5,219 nucleotides of DNA from an uncultured Mucispirillum sp. (GCA_945947845.1 CAMEZN010000153.1:1-5219), one strand, 5' to 3'; counted from the first letter of the stretch, positions 1-4,943 are shown. Translations and numbers: made by a program. Notes: generated from the letters alone by a model not told the origin.

Positions 1-2
1 CA

Positions 3-1085
3 CATGGTGGAGTAAATGTAACTACCCCTGATGGTAAATTTGTAGAATTAGTATCTTATGAAACTAAAGACAATTCAAAATCACTGGGGAGAAACAGAAT
101 TAGGATACTGTCTGTTAATTTAGCAGGCAGTATGGATGCTACTTTTGATAAGGTAGCAGATTATTATAAAAGAGCCTGTAATGCACAGAACTCTATGGAA
201 ATCATAGATATATGTGCTGAATGGCTTAAAGAGTTCCCTGAGTCTTATAGAGATGAACTGCTTAATAATTATGAGCAGGGTTCTAGAGGCAGGGGAAAAA
301 GTAAAGGTGATTTAATATCACCTGAAGATATGGAAAATATCGCTGGTGAAAGTATTTCTGGTGATGAAAATGGTAAATCACTAGAAGAAGAGGCAGTAGA
401 AATGCTTTCAAAAGGCAGCCTTGAAGGGTTAGGTACTTTATACGGCAGCCCTGAAACCTTTGATGAAACTAGGTTGAACAGATTAACCCAGTTATTTAAA
501 GGAATAATAAAAAGGGGCATGGTTAAATACAATTCTATCGTGCCTTCAAAAAGACTTAATATCAGAAACTATACATTAGGTTCTGATAAAATATTTAAAA
601 AAACACAGTATGAGAATGGTAAAAGTGAAAAACTTTCTGTTATTCTTGACTGCTCAGGCAGTATGAGTGGCAGTCATTTATATGCTGGGAAAGAATTTTT
701 AATAATTGTCAATAGGCTTGCAAAACAAGGACTGATAAGGGGTAACATTATCCTTACAGAGTCTTTAAAGCAGGTGTTATTACCTATGCCTGTTGATGAG
801 AAGATAATACATTCTATACGGACTGGTGGTGGTGAAGGATTTAAAACAACCATTAAAAAGTATGGAAAGGTATTACAAGAATCAGAGAAGGTATTTATCT
901 TCACTGATGGAGAAATAGGTGATGAACCTGATAGCGATTATAATCGTAAATTAGGTATCAAAACCTATGGGCTGTATGTTGGTGAAACAGACCAAACAGA
1001 GCAGCTAAGGAAATATTTTAATGAAGCCATTTCTAAAACAACTCTTGAAGATGTGATTAATGAGCTTTTGAAAAAAGTTAAATAA
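3..1085 (+). CDS. VWA-domain protein with intact MIDAS (5' partial)
   Basis: The frame is open from base 3, so the gene begins upstream; the first internal ATG (132) has no clear ribosome binding site and should not be taken as the start. Of about 360 visible residues, the last 150 form a von Willebrand factor A domain. The strand LSVILDCSGSMSG carries the DxSxS metal-binding motif (Asp at visible residue 216), GGGEGFKTT supplies the conserved Thr (about 282), and FTDGEIGD the second Asp (about 302). The N-terminal part is mostly helical and polar, with a Gly/Arg/Lys and acidic linker before the domain. Such CoxE/CobT-like VWA proteins usually act as metal-dependent adaptors for a MoxR/CobS-type AAA+ ATPase. 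That partner, if present, would be expected upstream, outside the window. A cytoplasmic chaperone or remodelling role is inference. No signal peptide can be judged because the N-terminus is missing. The gene ends with TAA and is followed by a hairpin-rich gap. Confidence 0.85.
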   Translation, partial: HGGVNVTTPDGKFVELVSYETKDNSKSLGRNRIRILSVNLAGSMDATFDKVADYYKRACNAQNSMEIIDICAEWLKEFPESYRDELLNNYEQGSRGRGKSKGDLISPEDMENIAGESISGDENGKSLEEEAVEMLSKGSLEGLGTLYGSPETFDETRLNRLTQLFKGIIKRGMVKYNSIVPSKRLNIRNYTLGSDKIFKKTQYENGKSEKLSVILDCSGSMSGSHLYAGKEFLIIVNRLAKQGLIRGNIILTESLKQVLLPMPVDEKIIHSIRTGGGEGFKTTIKKYGKVLQESEKVFIFTDGEIGDEPDSDYNRKLGIKTYGLYVGETDQTEQLRKYFNEAISKTTLEDVINELLKKVK

Positions 1086-1115
1086 AAATATAAGATTCCT
1101 GATTTGGACTACAAT

Positions 1116-1136
1116 AGCGGGTTTACCGCTTTTATA
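1116..1136 (+). terminator. weak terminator-like hairpin after VWA gene
   Basis: AGCGG (1116-1120) pairs with CCGCT (1126-1130) around the loop GTTTA, followed by TTTTATAT. It lies 30 bases after the VWA stop codon. The stem is only five pairs and the T run is short, so termination would be partial at best. It may instead be the inner hairpin of a larger stem (1104-1111/1141-1148). Confidence 0.35.
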
Positions 1137-1163
1137 TAGATAGTCTAATGAAAGGGGGTTCTT

Positions 1164-1295
1164 ATGAAGAAGATAAGAATAAGATTAGTCTTGTTCATAA
1201 AAAAAGCAATCCAAAAGATTGCTTTTTCTATTGTTACAAAACTAACAGTAGAAATTCTAGTTGAGATACTTAAGAATTTATTAGGTATTAACTAG
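1164..1295 (+). CDS. possible 43-residue cationic amphipathic peptide
   Basis: An ATG at 1164 is preceded by AAAGGGGG (1151-1158) at five bases, a strong ribosome binding site. The frame runs 43 codons to TAG (1293-1295). The peptide starts MKKIRIRLVLFIKK and continues as alternating hydrophobic and charged residues (KLTVEILVEILKNLL), which suggests an amphipathic helix rather than a clean membrane span. It could be a small membrane-active or toxin-like phage peptide, but I recognise no family. Against it, two strong inverted repeats lie inside the frame (1201-1227, and 1255-1297 crossing the stop), which fits an RNA element or terminators better than a gene. If it is real, those hairpins might regulate its translation. 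Confidence 0.35.
   Translation: MKKIRIRLVLFIKKAIQKIAFSIVTKLTVEILVEILKNLLGIN
1201..1228 (+). terminator. terminator-like hairpin, bidirectional in form
   Basis: AAAAAGCAATC (1201-1211) pairs perfectly with GATTGCTTTTT (1217-1227) around CAAAA. The A run on one side and T run on the other would suit an intrinsic terminator on either strand. It lies within the possible 43-codon frame, so only one of the two readings may be functional. It could terminate VWA transcripts that pass the weak hairpin at 1116. Confidence 0.4.
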
Positions 1296-1305
1296 AACCT
1301 ACTGG

Positions 1306-1347
1306 CAGATAGGGTTGTTACCAGCAACCTTATCTGTTTCTTATCTT
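1306..1347 (+). terminator. 12-pair hairpin with T-rich tail
   Basis: CAGATAGGGTTG (1306-1317) pairs with CAACCTTATCTG (1325-1336), one pair being G-U, around the loop TTACCAG. The tail TTTCTTATCTT is T-rich but interrupted. CTGG at 1302-1305 could instead pair with the loop's CCAG (1321-1324), so a competing fold exists. It sits just before the candidate promoter for the gene at 1400, which suits a transcription-unit boundary. Confidence 0.4.
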
Positions 1348-1349
1348 AT

Positions 1350-1355
1350 TATAAT
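1350..1355 (+). promoter_or_regulatory. candidate -10 box (TATAAT) for gene at 1400
   Basis: A perfect TATAAT lies about 45 bases before the ATG at 1400, predicting a leader of about 38 nt that includes the ribosome binding site AGGAG (1388-1392). No good -35 hexamer is visible at 16-18 bases upstream, where the hairpin 1306-1336 lies. In such AT-rich DNA a chance match is possible. Confidence 0.35.
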
Positions 1356-1399
1356 CTTAAGAAAAAATCAATAAAAAATAAAAAAATAGGAGATTAAAA

Positions 1400-1951
1400 A
1401 TGAATAAAAAAATATTAACAATGGAAGAAGTATTAAAAAATTTAACATATGATGTTACTAACATATGTTACAAAGACAATATTAAACCTATCTTCAAGGT
1501 GACTGAAGAAGGTTTTAGATATAAAGCCTTTCAATTGGCAAAAAACAGTGAGTATGCAGAAACATCGGTGCTCACAAAATATTACAGCGATAATTGGTTT
1601 GTTGATATTTCTTGTCTTGATGAAGATGGCAACAAAATAGATATCATAAAAACTCATACGGATATCAGAGGTGTAGATTATTTCACTGTAGATAGTTCGT
1701 ATTGGGAATCACATGACAAAATCATAGTATCTTGTTATGACCCAGAAGATAGACACTACCATTACAAAGAAACATACGACAGGGAACATTTTATAAAACA
1801 TATACCATGTTATGACTACTCTATTGTAGAGAGTAGTTGTGATGATATAACTACTTTAAAAGATACAAACCTCTTTGTAGAAACTAACGAGGGGTTTATT
1901 ATGGTAGATGCTAAAATACTGCATAAGTTATTAATGTATCTATCAAAATAA
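1400..1951 (+). CDS. hypothetical protein, 183 aa, acidic, Cys- and Tyr-rich
   Basis: I do not recognise this protein. The start is secure: AGGAG (1388-1392) lies seven bases before ATG. It is a soluble-looking, acidic protein with no signal peptide or membrane segment, rich in Tyr, Asp and His in its middle part (for example SCYDPEDRHYHYKETYD). Five Cys residues sit in similar short settings (ICYKD, SCLDED, SCYDPED, PCYDYS, SSCDD), which might bind metal, but the spacing matches no zinc motif I know. The repeated CYD/CLD pattern could also reflect beta strands of a repeated fold. It ends with TAA and no terminator follows; the structured RNA region begins about 25 bases on. It is probably an accessory phage protein of the early region. 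Confidence 0.8.
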   Translation: MNKKILTMEEVLKNLTYDVTNICYKDNIKPIFKVTEEGFRYKAFQLAKNSEYAETSVLTKYYSDNWFVDISCLDEDGNKIDIIKTHTDIRGVDYFTVDSSYWESHDKIIVSCYDPEDRHYHYKETYDREHFIKHIPCYDYSIVESSCDDITTLKDTNLFVETNEGFIMVDAKILHKLLMYLSK

Positions 1952-1976
1952 TTTTATATAAAAACTACCAAAATAC

Positions 1977-2237
1977 TAACTAAAGAGATTACAGTCAGCA
2001 ATGATTGTGAAATCTGAAAGGAGGCGAACGCCTTTTGTGAGGACTAAATTTCCCGACCGAATAGGAAGGAATAAGAAATTTAGGCTGGGTAGTATGGTAT
2101 GTGGAAACAGTTAAGATGCAGGCATATGAAAAAAGCAGGTAAATTCGTTAAAGAATACCTGCTTAAGCATTAACTGTAAGACTAGCTTGGTTATTGGCTG
2201 AATATTTAATTAGTCAATTACTAGCCTAGCTTTATTA
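1977..2237 (+). ncRNA. candidate multi-branched structured RNA (about 260 nt)
   Basis: This gap between two orphan genes holds no convincing coding frame but folds almost completely by eye. A closing stem pairs TAA/TAAAG (1977-1979, 1981-1985) with CTTTATTA (2230-2237). Hairpin A, 1986-1997 with 2002-2008 and 2011-2015, has a GCAA (GNRA) tetraloop and a GA bulge. Hairpin B is 2019-2025/2030-2036. Stem C, CTAAATTT (2044-2051) with AAATTTAG (2076-2083), is perfect. Stem D, 2107-2114 and 2117-2119 with 2167-2177, has a GA bulge and holds hairpin 2133-2146/2153-2164. Hairpin E is 2193-2201/2210-2218, extended by 2182-2185/2226-2229. G+C is 43 of 100 bases in 2011-2110, well above the flanks. It ends seven bases before the ribosome binding site at 2244, so it could be a cis-acting leader or a processed RNA. 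It does not match tRNA, tmRNA, RNase P or riboswitch signatures known to me. Confidence 0.55.
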
Positions 2238-2255
2238 AAAAATAGGAGAAGAAAA

Positions 2256-2675
2256 ATGAAATTTATAATTAACAATAGTAAAATATCTGTTAATACAGAT
2301 AAAAAAAATGCAAGTATCAATGATGCAGATACAACAAAACAAACAAAAAGAGAAATAAGAGGAGAAAGATATTCTAGGTGGCATTGTGCAAGTCAAAAAA
2401 ATCTTTGGGCTTATTTTGATTCATTTGAAGGACGCTTAGATAGAGATAATCTTTATATAACAGAAGAAGGCATAAAAGAGATTCTGCAATACAAAATTAC
2501 AGAATTACAGAATATCCTGCATAAAGAGCTATATAAAGATTTATATGTAACAGATGGTATCTCTAAATTAAATAGAGATACTTATATATATAAAGCAGAG
2601 TATATAGAAGACCTGCTGAATGATAATAATATTGTTTCTATATGCAGAGGTAATAGAAAAAAAAGATGGTATTAA
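2256..2675 (+). CDS. hypothetical protein, 139 aa, basic
   Basis: I do not recognise this protein. AGGAG (2244-2248) lies seven bases before the ATG, so the start is well supported. The first 35 residues are polar and low in complexity (Asn, Lys, Thr, Asp), probably disordered. A central segment, ERYSRWHCASQKNLWAYFD (about residues 37-55), is rich in aromatics and looks like the conserved core. A helical part follows (KEILQYKITELQNILHKELYKDL), and the C-terminus is strongly basic (GNRKKRWY), which suggests nucleic-acid contact. The structured RNA at 1977-2237 ends just upstream, so its expression may depend on that element, or the protein may bind it; both are inference. The stop TAA overlaps the ribosome binding site of the next small gene, implying translational coupling. 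Confidence 0.8.
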   Translation: MKFIINNSKISVNTDKKNASINDADTTKQTKREIRGERYSRWHCASQKNLWAYFDSFEGRLDRDNLYITEEGIKEILQYKITELQNILHKELYKDLYVTDGISKLNRDTYIYKAEYIEDLLNDNNIVSICRGNRKKRWY

Positions 2676-2686
2676 GGAGATAGGAT

Positions 2687-2812
2687 ATGAAAGCTTATAT
2701 GAATATTAAACATAATATTTTACTGTATGAGAGTGAACTTCACTCTTATTACAGTGAAGAAGAAATAACAGCCTTATTGCAGGATAAAATCTTAATTAAG
2801 GTAATAATATAG
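2687..2812 (+). CDS. small hypothetical protein, 41 aa
   Basis: ATG at 2687 is preceded at seven bases by AAGGAG (2674-2679), which overlaps the stop of the previous gene. The 41-codon frame reads MKAYMNIKHNILLYESE and then a short acidic helix ending DKILIKVII, before TAG (2810-2812). That stop overlaps the next AGGAG (2811-2815), the close packing seen in phage operons. There is no recognisable domain. The hydrophobic C-terminal tail is too short for a membrane span. I think it is real because of its position and ribosome binding site, but its function is unknown. Confidence 0.55.
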   Translation: MKAYMNIKHNILLYESELHSYYSEEEITALLQDKILIKVII

Positions 2813-2822
2813 GAGAAAGAAT

Positions 2823-2870
2823 ATGAAAATAGATTTTAAAAATGTTAGAGATGATTATGGAAAAAAATGA
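2823..2870 (+). other. 15-codon frame owning the good start; possible front end of the next gene
   Basis: AGGAG (2811-2815) lies exactly seven bases before ATG 2823, the spacing used by the other genes here, yet the frame reads only MKIDFKNVRDDYGKK before TGA (2868-2870). The last codons lie in a run of seven A's (2861-2867). Losing one A would join it to the 2842-3036 frame, giving one protein of about 70 residues. It may be a mutated gene front, a sequencing error, a +1 frameshift site, or a leader peptide. Confidence 0.35.
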
Positions 2871-3036
2871 TTTATTTATACTTTATATGGAAAAAAATAT
2901 AGATGCAGTGCATAATATTTATAAAGATGTGGAATTTCTTTCAAGGGATATTCCTAATCCTACTATAAATTACATAAAGGATGCACTGGAAGAACTAGAA
3001 AGGAATATGCAACAGCAGCTCAAAAATATAAGATAA
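2842..3036 (+). CDS. small hypothetical protein, start unclear
   Basis: The longest frame begins at ATG 2842, but this ATG has no ribosome binding site; ATG 2857 has a weak one (TAGAG, six bases before). From 2857 it reads MEKNDLFILYMEKNID, then a helical, acidic and amphipathic region ending in EELERNMQQQLKNIR, probably a coiled coil. At most 64 residues result, with no family I recognise. The well-placed ribosome binding site and ATG at 2823 are in another frame, switched at an A7 run (2861-2867), so the true product may start there (see the 2823-2870 entry). The gene ends with TAA and is followed six bases later by a strong terminator, so it closes the operon that begins at or before 2256. 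Confidence 0.55.
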   Translation: MLEMIMEKNDLFILYMEKNIDAVHNIYKDVEFLSRDIPNPTINYIKDALEELERNMQQQLKNIR

Positions 3037-3037
3037 T

Positions 3038-3068
3038 TTTCAAGCTCTCCGTATGGGGAGCTTTTTTT
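3038..3068 (+). repeat. direct repeat, copy 1, terminator flanking the DUF pair
   Basis: This 31-base segment matches 3661-3691 at 29 positions; only two of the four loop bases differ (GTAT against GCAA). The two copies lie either side of the DUF4160-DUF2442 pair and may mark its insertion by homologous recombination. Confidence 0.8.
3042..3068 (+). terminator. Rho-independent terminator
   Basis: AAGCTCTCC (3042-3050) pairs with GGGGAGCTT (3055-3063), one pair G-U, around GTAT. A run of seven T's follows (3062-3068). It ends the operon of small genes and is nearly identical to the terminator at 3665. Confidence 0.87.
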
Positions 3069-3122
3069 ATATTGAAAAATAATAAAAAAATAAATAAAAT
3101 AGATAAAAATAGGAGTAATCAT

Positions 3123-3377
3123 ATGCCAGTAATAGCAAGATTTTATGGTTTAATTATTAAGATGTATTTTCAGCAGGTTGAACATAATCCACCACATTTT
3201 CATGTTATATATGGGGAATATGCTGGTGTTTTTGAAATAGAAACCTGTGAAATGATAGAGGGAGACTTACCTCAAAAAGCACAATCAATGATTAAAGAGT
3301 GGGGAACAAAATATAAAACAGAATTATTAGAAATATGGAACACTCAAAAATTTATACAACTTCCCCCATTAGAATAG
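3123..3377 (+). CDS. DUF4160 family protein, 84 aa
   Basis: The start is ATG 3123, with AGGAG (3111-3115) seven bases before it; a longer frame from TTG 3072 would begin right at the preceding terminator and is unlikely. The protein opens MPVIARFYGLIIKMYFQ and has the family signature HNPPHFHVIYGEYAGVFEIE, followed by a helical segment and the typical end QLPPLE. Length and architecture match DUF4160. The HxPPHFHV histidine cluster could be a metal or catalytic site, but no activity is established to my knowledge. DUF4160 genes commonly precede a DUF2442 gene, as here, and the pair is often proposed to be toxin-antitoxin-like; that role is inference. It ends with TAG, which supports TAG being a true stop in this gene. 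The next gene starts seven bases later. Confidence 0.9.
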   Translation: MPVIARFYGLIIKMYFQQVEHNPPHFHVIYGEYAGVFEIETCEMIEGDLPQKAQSMIKEWGTKYKTELLEIWNTQKFIQLPPLE

Positions 3378-3384
3378 GTGCTTT

Positions 3385-3636
3385 ATGTTTTATAGAATAA
3401 AAAAAATAAAACCTTTAGAAAATTATAAATTATTAGTCACATTTTTTAACGATGAAGTTAAAGAATATAATGTAGGTATATGGTTTGATAAAAATCAGGA
3501 TTTTAAAGTATTATCTAATACTTCTGGCTTATTTGAGCAGGTAAAGGTAGATACAGGAGGCTATGGTATCAGCTGGAACGATGAACTTGATTTATCCTGT
3601 AATGAGTTATACTTCAATAGTATATCTATTTCATAA
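3385..3636 (+). CDS. DUF2442 family protein, 83 aa
   Basis: ATG 3385 begins seven bases after the DUF4160 stop; its weak ribosome binding site AGGTG (3376-3380) overlaps that stop, so the two are translationally coupled. The protein shows the DUF2442 pattern: an N-terminal strand pair (IKKIKPLENYKLLVTFFND), EVKEYNVG, a middle FKVLSNTSGLFEQVKVD, and the diagnostic end GGYGISWNDELDLSCNELY. The length is typical of the family. It is a small alpha/beta protein with no signal peptide. Its fixed partnership with DUF4160 suggests one acts on or holds the other, for example as antidote and toxin, but this has not been shown here. A strong terminator follows 28 bases after the TAA stop, so the pair forms its own short transcription unit. 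Confidence 0.9.
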   Translation: MFYRIKKIKPLENYKLLVTFFNDEVKEYNVGIWFDKNQDFKVLSNTSGLFEQVKVDTGGYGISWNDELDLSCNELYFNSISIS

Positions 3637-3660
3637 TCAATATAATTCTTATATAATATG

Positions 3661-3691
3661 TTTCAAGCTCTCCGCAAGGGGAGCTTTTTTT
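3661..3691 (+). repeat. direct repeat, copy 2, terminator flanking the DUF pair
   Basis: This is the second copy of the 31-base terminator repeat, 29/31 identical to 3038-3068. Together the copies bracket the DUF4160-DUF2442 cassette. Confidence 0.8.
3665..3691 (+). terminator. Rho-independent terminator
   Basis: AAGCTCTCC (3665-3673) pairs with GGGGAGCTT (3678-3686) around the GNRA loop GCAA, followed by seven T's (3685-3691). It closes the DUF4160-DUF2442 unit. Confidence 0.9.
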
Positions 3692-3701
3692 GTGCCTGTT
3701 T

Positions 3702-3736
3702 TTAAAATGTAACATTCCTTGTTTATTAATAATTAA
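3702..3736 (+). promoter_or_regulatory. shared upstream element, copy 1, before BRO gene
   Basis: This 35-base block begins TTAAAATGTAAC and ends in CCTTGTTTATTAATAATTAA. It recurs at 4887-4921 with only three differing bases, each time just after a terminator and just before a phage regulator gene. It contains the palindrome TTATTAATAA. It most likely holds a promoter with an overlapping operator. The exact -35 and -10 hexamers are not certain; TTAAAA with TATTAA at 16 bases is one option. Confidence 0.6.
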
Positions 3737-3759
3737 TAATATTAATGCGAGGTAAAACC

Positions 3760-4827
3760 ATGGCACAAGAAGTTCAATTATTTCAAAAAGAAAATCTAGG
3801 TATGGTGAGAATTTTAGGCGATAAAGAAAAGCCATTATTCTGCTTAAAAGATGTATGTGAGATTTTAGGTATTACAAATAATAGTGATGTAAAAGTCAGT
3901 ATTATTAAGGAGTTTGGAGATGACCTAGATTTAATCTACCCCATCACTGATAGTTTAGGTAGACAGCAAAAAGCAACTTTTATCACAGAGCCACAGTTAT
4001 ATTTTATATTAATGCGTTCGGATAAACCGAAAGCCAAACCTTTCAGGCAGTGGGTAATGGATGAGCTAATACCTAAAATAAAACAAAATAACTCACTACA
4101 AATCATTAATAATAAAGAAACAGTTGGTAATTATTTTTCTTTTAATAATCTACCTATAAGTATAATCAATAGAGATGGTGAACCGTGGTTTGTTGCAAAA
4201 GAAGTATGTGCGGTATTAGAACATACTAATCATAGAGCAGCTATTCAAAATTTAGATGAAGATGAAAAGGGGGTAAGTAAAGTTTACACCCTTGGCGGAG
4301 AGCAGGAAGTAAGTATTATTTCTGAATCAGGTTTATATACACTTATAATCCGCAGTAATAAACCGCAGGCGAAAGTATTTCGTAAATGGGTAACTAGTGT
4401 TGTGCTGCCTGCTATTAGAAAAACAGGTAGTTATTCTGTTTCTAATATATCAGATAGAGTTATTGCTATAGAAGAACAAAAGATGCAGCTGGAACGAGCT
4501 AAAATGCTGGAAAGATTATCTGATAACTATCGTGGTAGATGTGACGGCAGATATTCTCAAATACTAGATAGTTATGCTATTAAAGAATTAACAGGTGAAA
4601 ATATTCTGCCACTGCCAGAAAGAGTGGAAAAATATTATACGGCACATGAAGTTGGCGATATATTAGGTGTATCAGCAAACAGGATAGGCAGGATAGCGAA
4701 CTCAAACCATTTAAAAAATGATAAATACGGCAAGTGGTTTATAGATAAAGCTAAATATACTAACAAAGAAATAGAAGCGTTTAGATATAATCAGGCAGGT
4801 ATAGATAGTATTAGGAAGTTGTTATAA
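3760..4827 (+). CDS. phage antirepressor with tandem BRO-N domains
   Basis: I place the start at ATG 3760 (355 aa), because GAGG (3749-3752) lies seven bases before it; ATG 3745 is in frame but would overlap that site. Residues about 5-108 form a BRO-N domain (FCLKDVCEILGI ... KPKAKPFRQWVMDELIPKI). Residues about 125-224 form a second one (PWFVAKEVCAVLEH ... KPQAKVFRKWVTSVVLPAIRKTG). Both keep the family's pattern. A helical linker (about 230-258) precedes a C-terminal domain, about 292-345, reading YTAHEVGDILGVSANRIG and KYGKWFIDKAKYTNKEIE, a helix-turn-helix-like module typical of phage antirepressors. BRO-N domains bind DNA, and such proteins relieve repressor control in phages; the exact target is inferred. 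Most family members carry one BRO-N domain, so the tandem form is unusual. A terminator lies just downstream. Confidence 0.92.
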   Translation: MAQEVQLFQKENLGMVRILGDKEKPLFCLKDVCEILGITNNSDVKVSIIKEFGDDLDLIYPITDSLGRQQKATFITEPQLYFILMRSDKPKAKPFRQWVMDELIPKIKQNNSLQIINNKETVGNYFSFNNLPISIINRDGEPWFVAKEVCAVLEHTNHRAAIQNLDEDEKGVSKVYTLGGEQEVSIISESGLYTLIIRSNKPQAKVFRKWVTSVVLPAIRKTGSYSVSNISDRVIAIEEQKMQLERAKMLERLSDNYRGRCDGRYSQILDSYAIKELTGENILPLPERVEKYYTAHEVGDILGVSANRIGRIANSNHLKNDKYGKWFIDKAKYTNKEIEAFRYNQAGIDSIRKLL

Positions 4828-4838
4828 TTTTAATTTAT

Positions 4839-4867
4839 AAGCTCATCTTTTATGATGAGTTTTTTTT
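4839..4867 (+). terminator. Rho-independent terminator after BRO gene
   Basis: CTCATC (4842-4847) pairs with GATGAG (4854-4859) around TTTTAT, extended by a G-U and A-T pairs (4839-4841 with 4860-4862). Eight T's follow (4860-4867). It differs in sequence from the two 31-base terminators. Confidence 0.82.
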
Positions 4868-4886
4868 ATATTTAAAACTGTAATGC

Positions 4887-4921
4887 TTAAAATGTAACCA
4901 CCCTTGTTTATTAATAATTAA
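4887..4921 (+). promoter_or_regulatory. shared upstream element, copy 2, before Rha gene
   Basis: This is the second copy of the 35-base block at 3702-3736 (32/35 identical; the differences are three adjacent bases, CAC for ATT). It ends 22 bases before the Rha start codon. The shared block suggests that the BRO and Rha genes are fired by the same promoter type or bound by the same repressor. Confidence 0.6.
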
Positions 4922-4943
4922 ATAAATAGATAAGGAGAATTGT

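Larger units (their letters stand above)
1091..1359 (+). ncRNA. hairpin-rich intergenic block, possible structured RNA
   Basis: This gap between the VWA gene and the next long gene is full of inverted repeats. TAAGATT (1091-1097) is an exact complement of AATCTTA (1353-1359) and could close the block. Inside are a stem 1104-1111/1141-1148 (one G-U) holding hairpin 1116-1120/1126-1130, then hairpin 1201-1211/1217-1227. Next is a 17-pair hairpin, 1255-1262/1290-1297 continued by 1265-1273/1281-1289, with a two-base GA bulge. The last is 12-pair hairpin 1306-1317/1325-1336 with one G-U. A competing reading is a set of terminators plus a small gene (1164-1295) and a promoter (1350-1355), which would overlap the closing stem. 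I recognise no known RNA family. Confidence 0.3.

Noticed and set aside
1952..1963. Perfect 12-base palindrome TTTTATATAAAA after the 1400 gene
   Set aside because: Such A/T palindromes are expected by chance in DNA this AT-rich, and no second copy or promoter context supports a site.
2016..2039. AAAGGAGG followed by GTG at 2037 as a gene start
   Set aside because: The spacing of 12 bases is too long, the site is buried in hairpin B, and only 25 codons follow.
2001..2114. A 37-codon ATG frame (MIVKSERRRTPF...) within the structured gap
   Set aside because: It has no ribosome binding site, uses AGG and CGA codons unlike the neighbouring genes, and its bases are taken up by stems A, B and C; it is better explained as RNA.
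1977..2237. Group I intron or type III toxin-antitoxin RNA
   Set aside because: GACTA (2180-2184) and TAGTC (2211-2215) recall an intron P7 pairing, but I could not find the other core helices; no tandem repeats typical of type III antitoxin RNA are present.
3072..3122. TTG start adding 17 residues to the DUF4160 protein
   Set aside because: It begins four bases after the terminator T run, lacks a ribosome binding site, and encodes a low-complexity Lys/Asn stretch; ATG 3123 has AGGAG at ideal spacing.
3626..3835. Minus-strand frame sharing a LIINKQG-LHFK peptide with the one at 4850-5128
   Set aside because: The shared peptide is only the reverse translation of the duplicated 35-base upstream element; both frames are shadows of + strand features.
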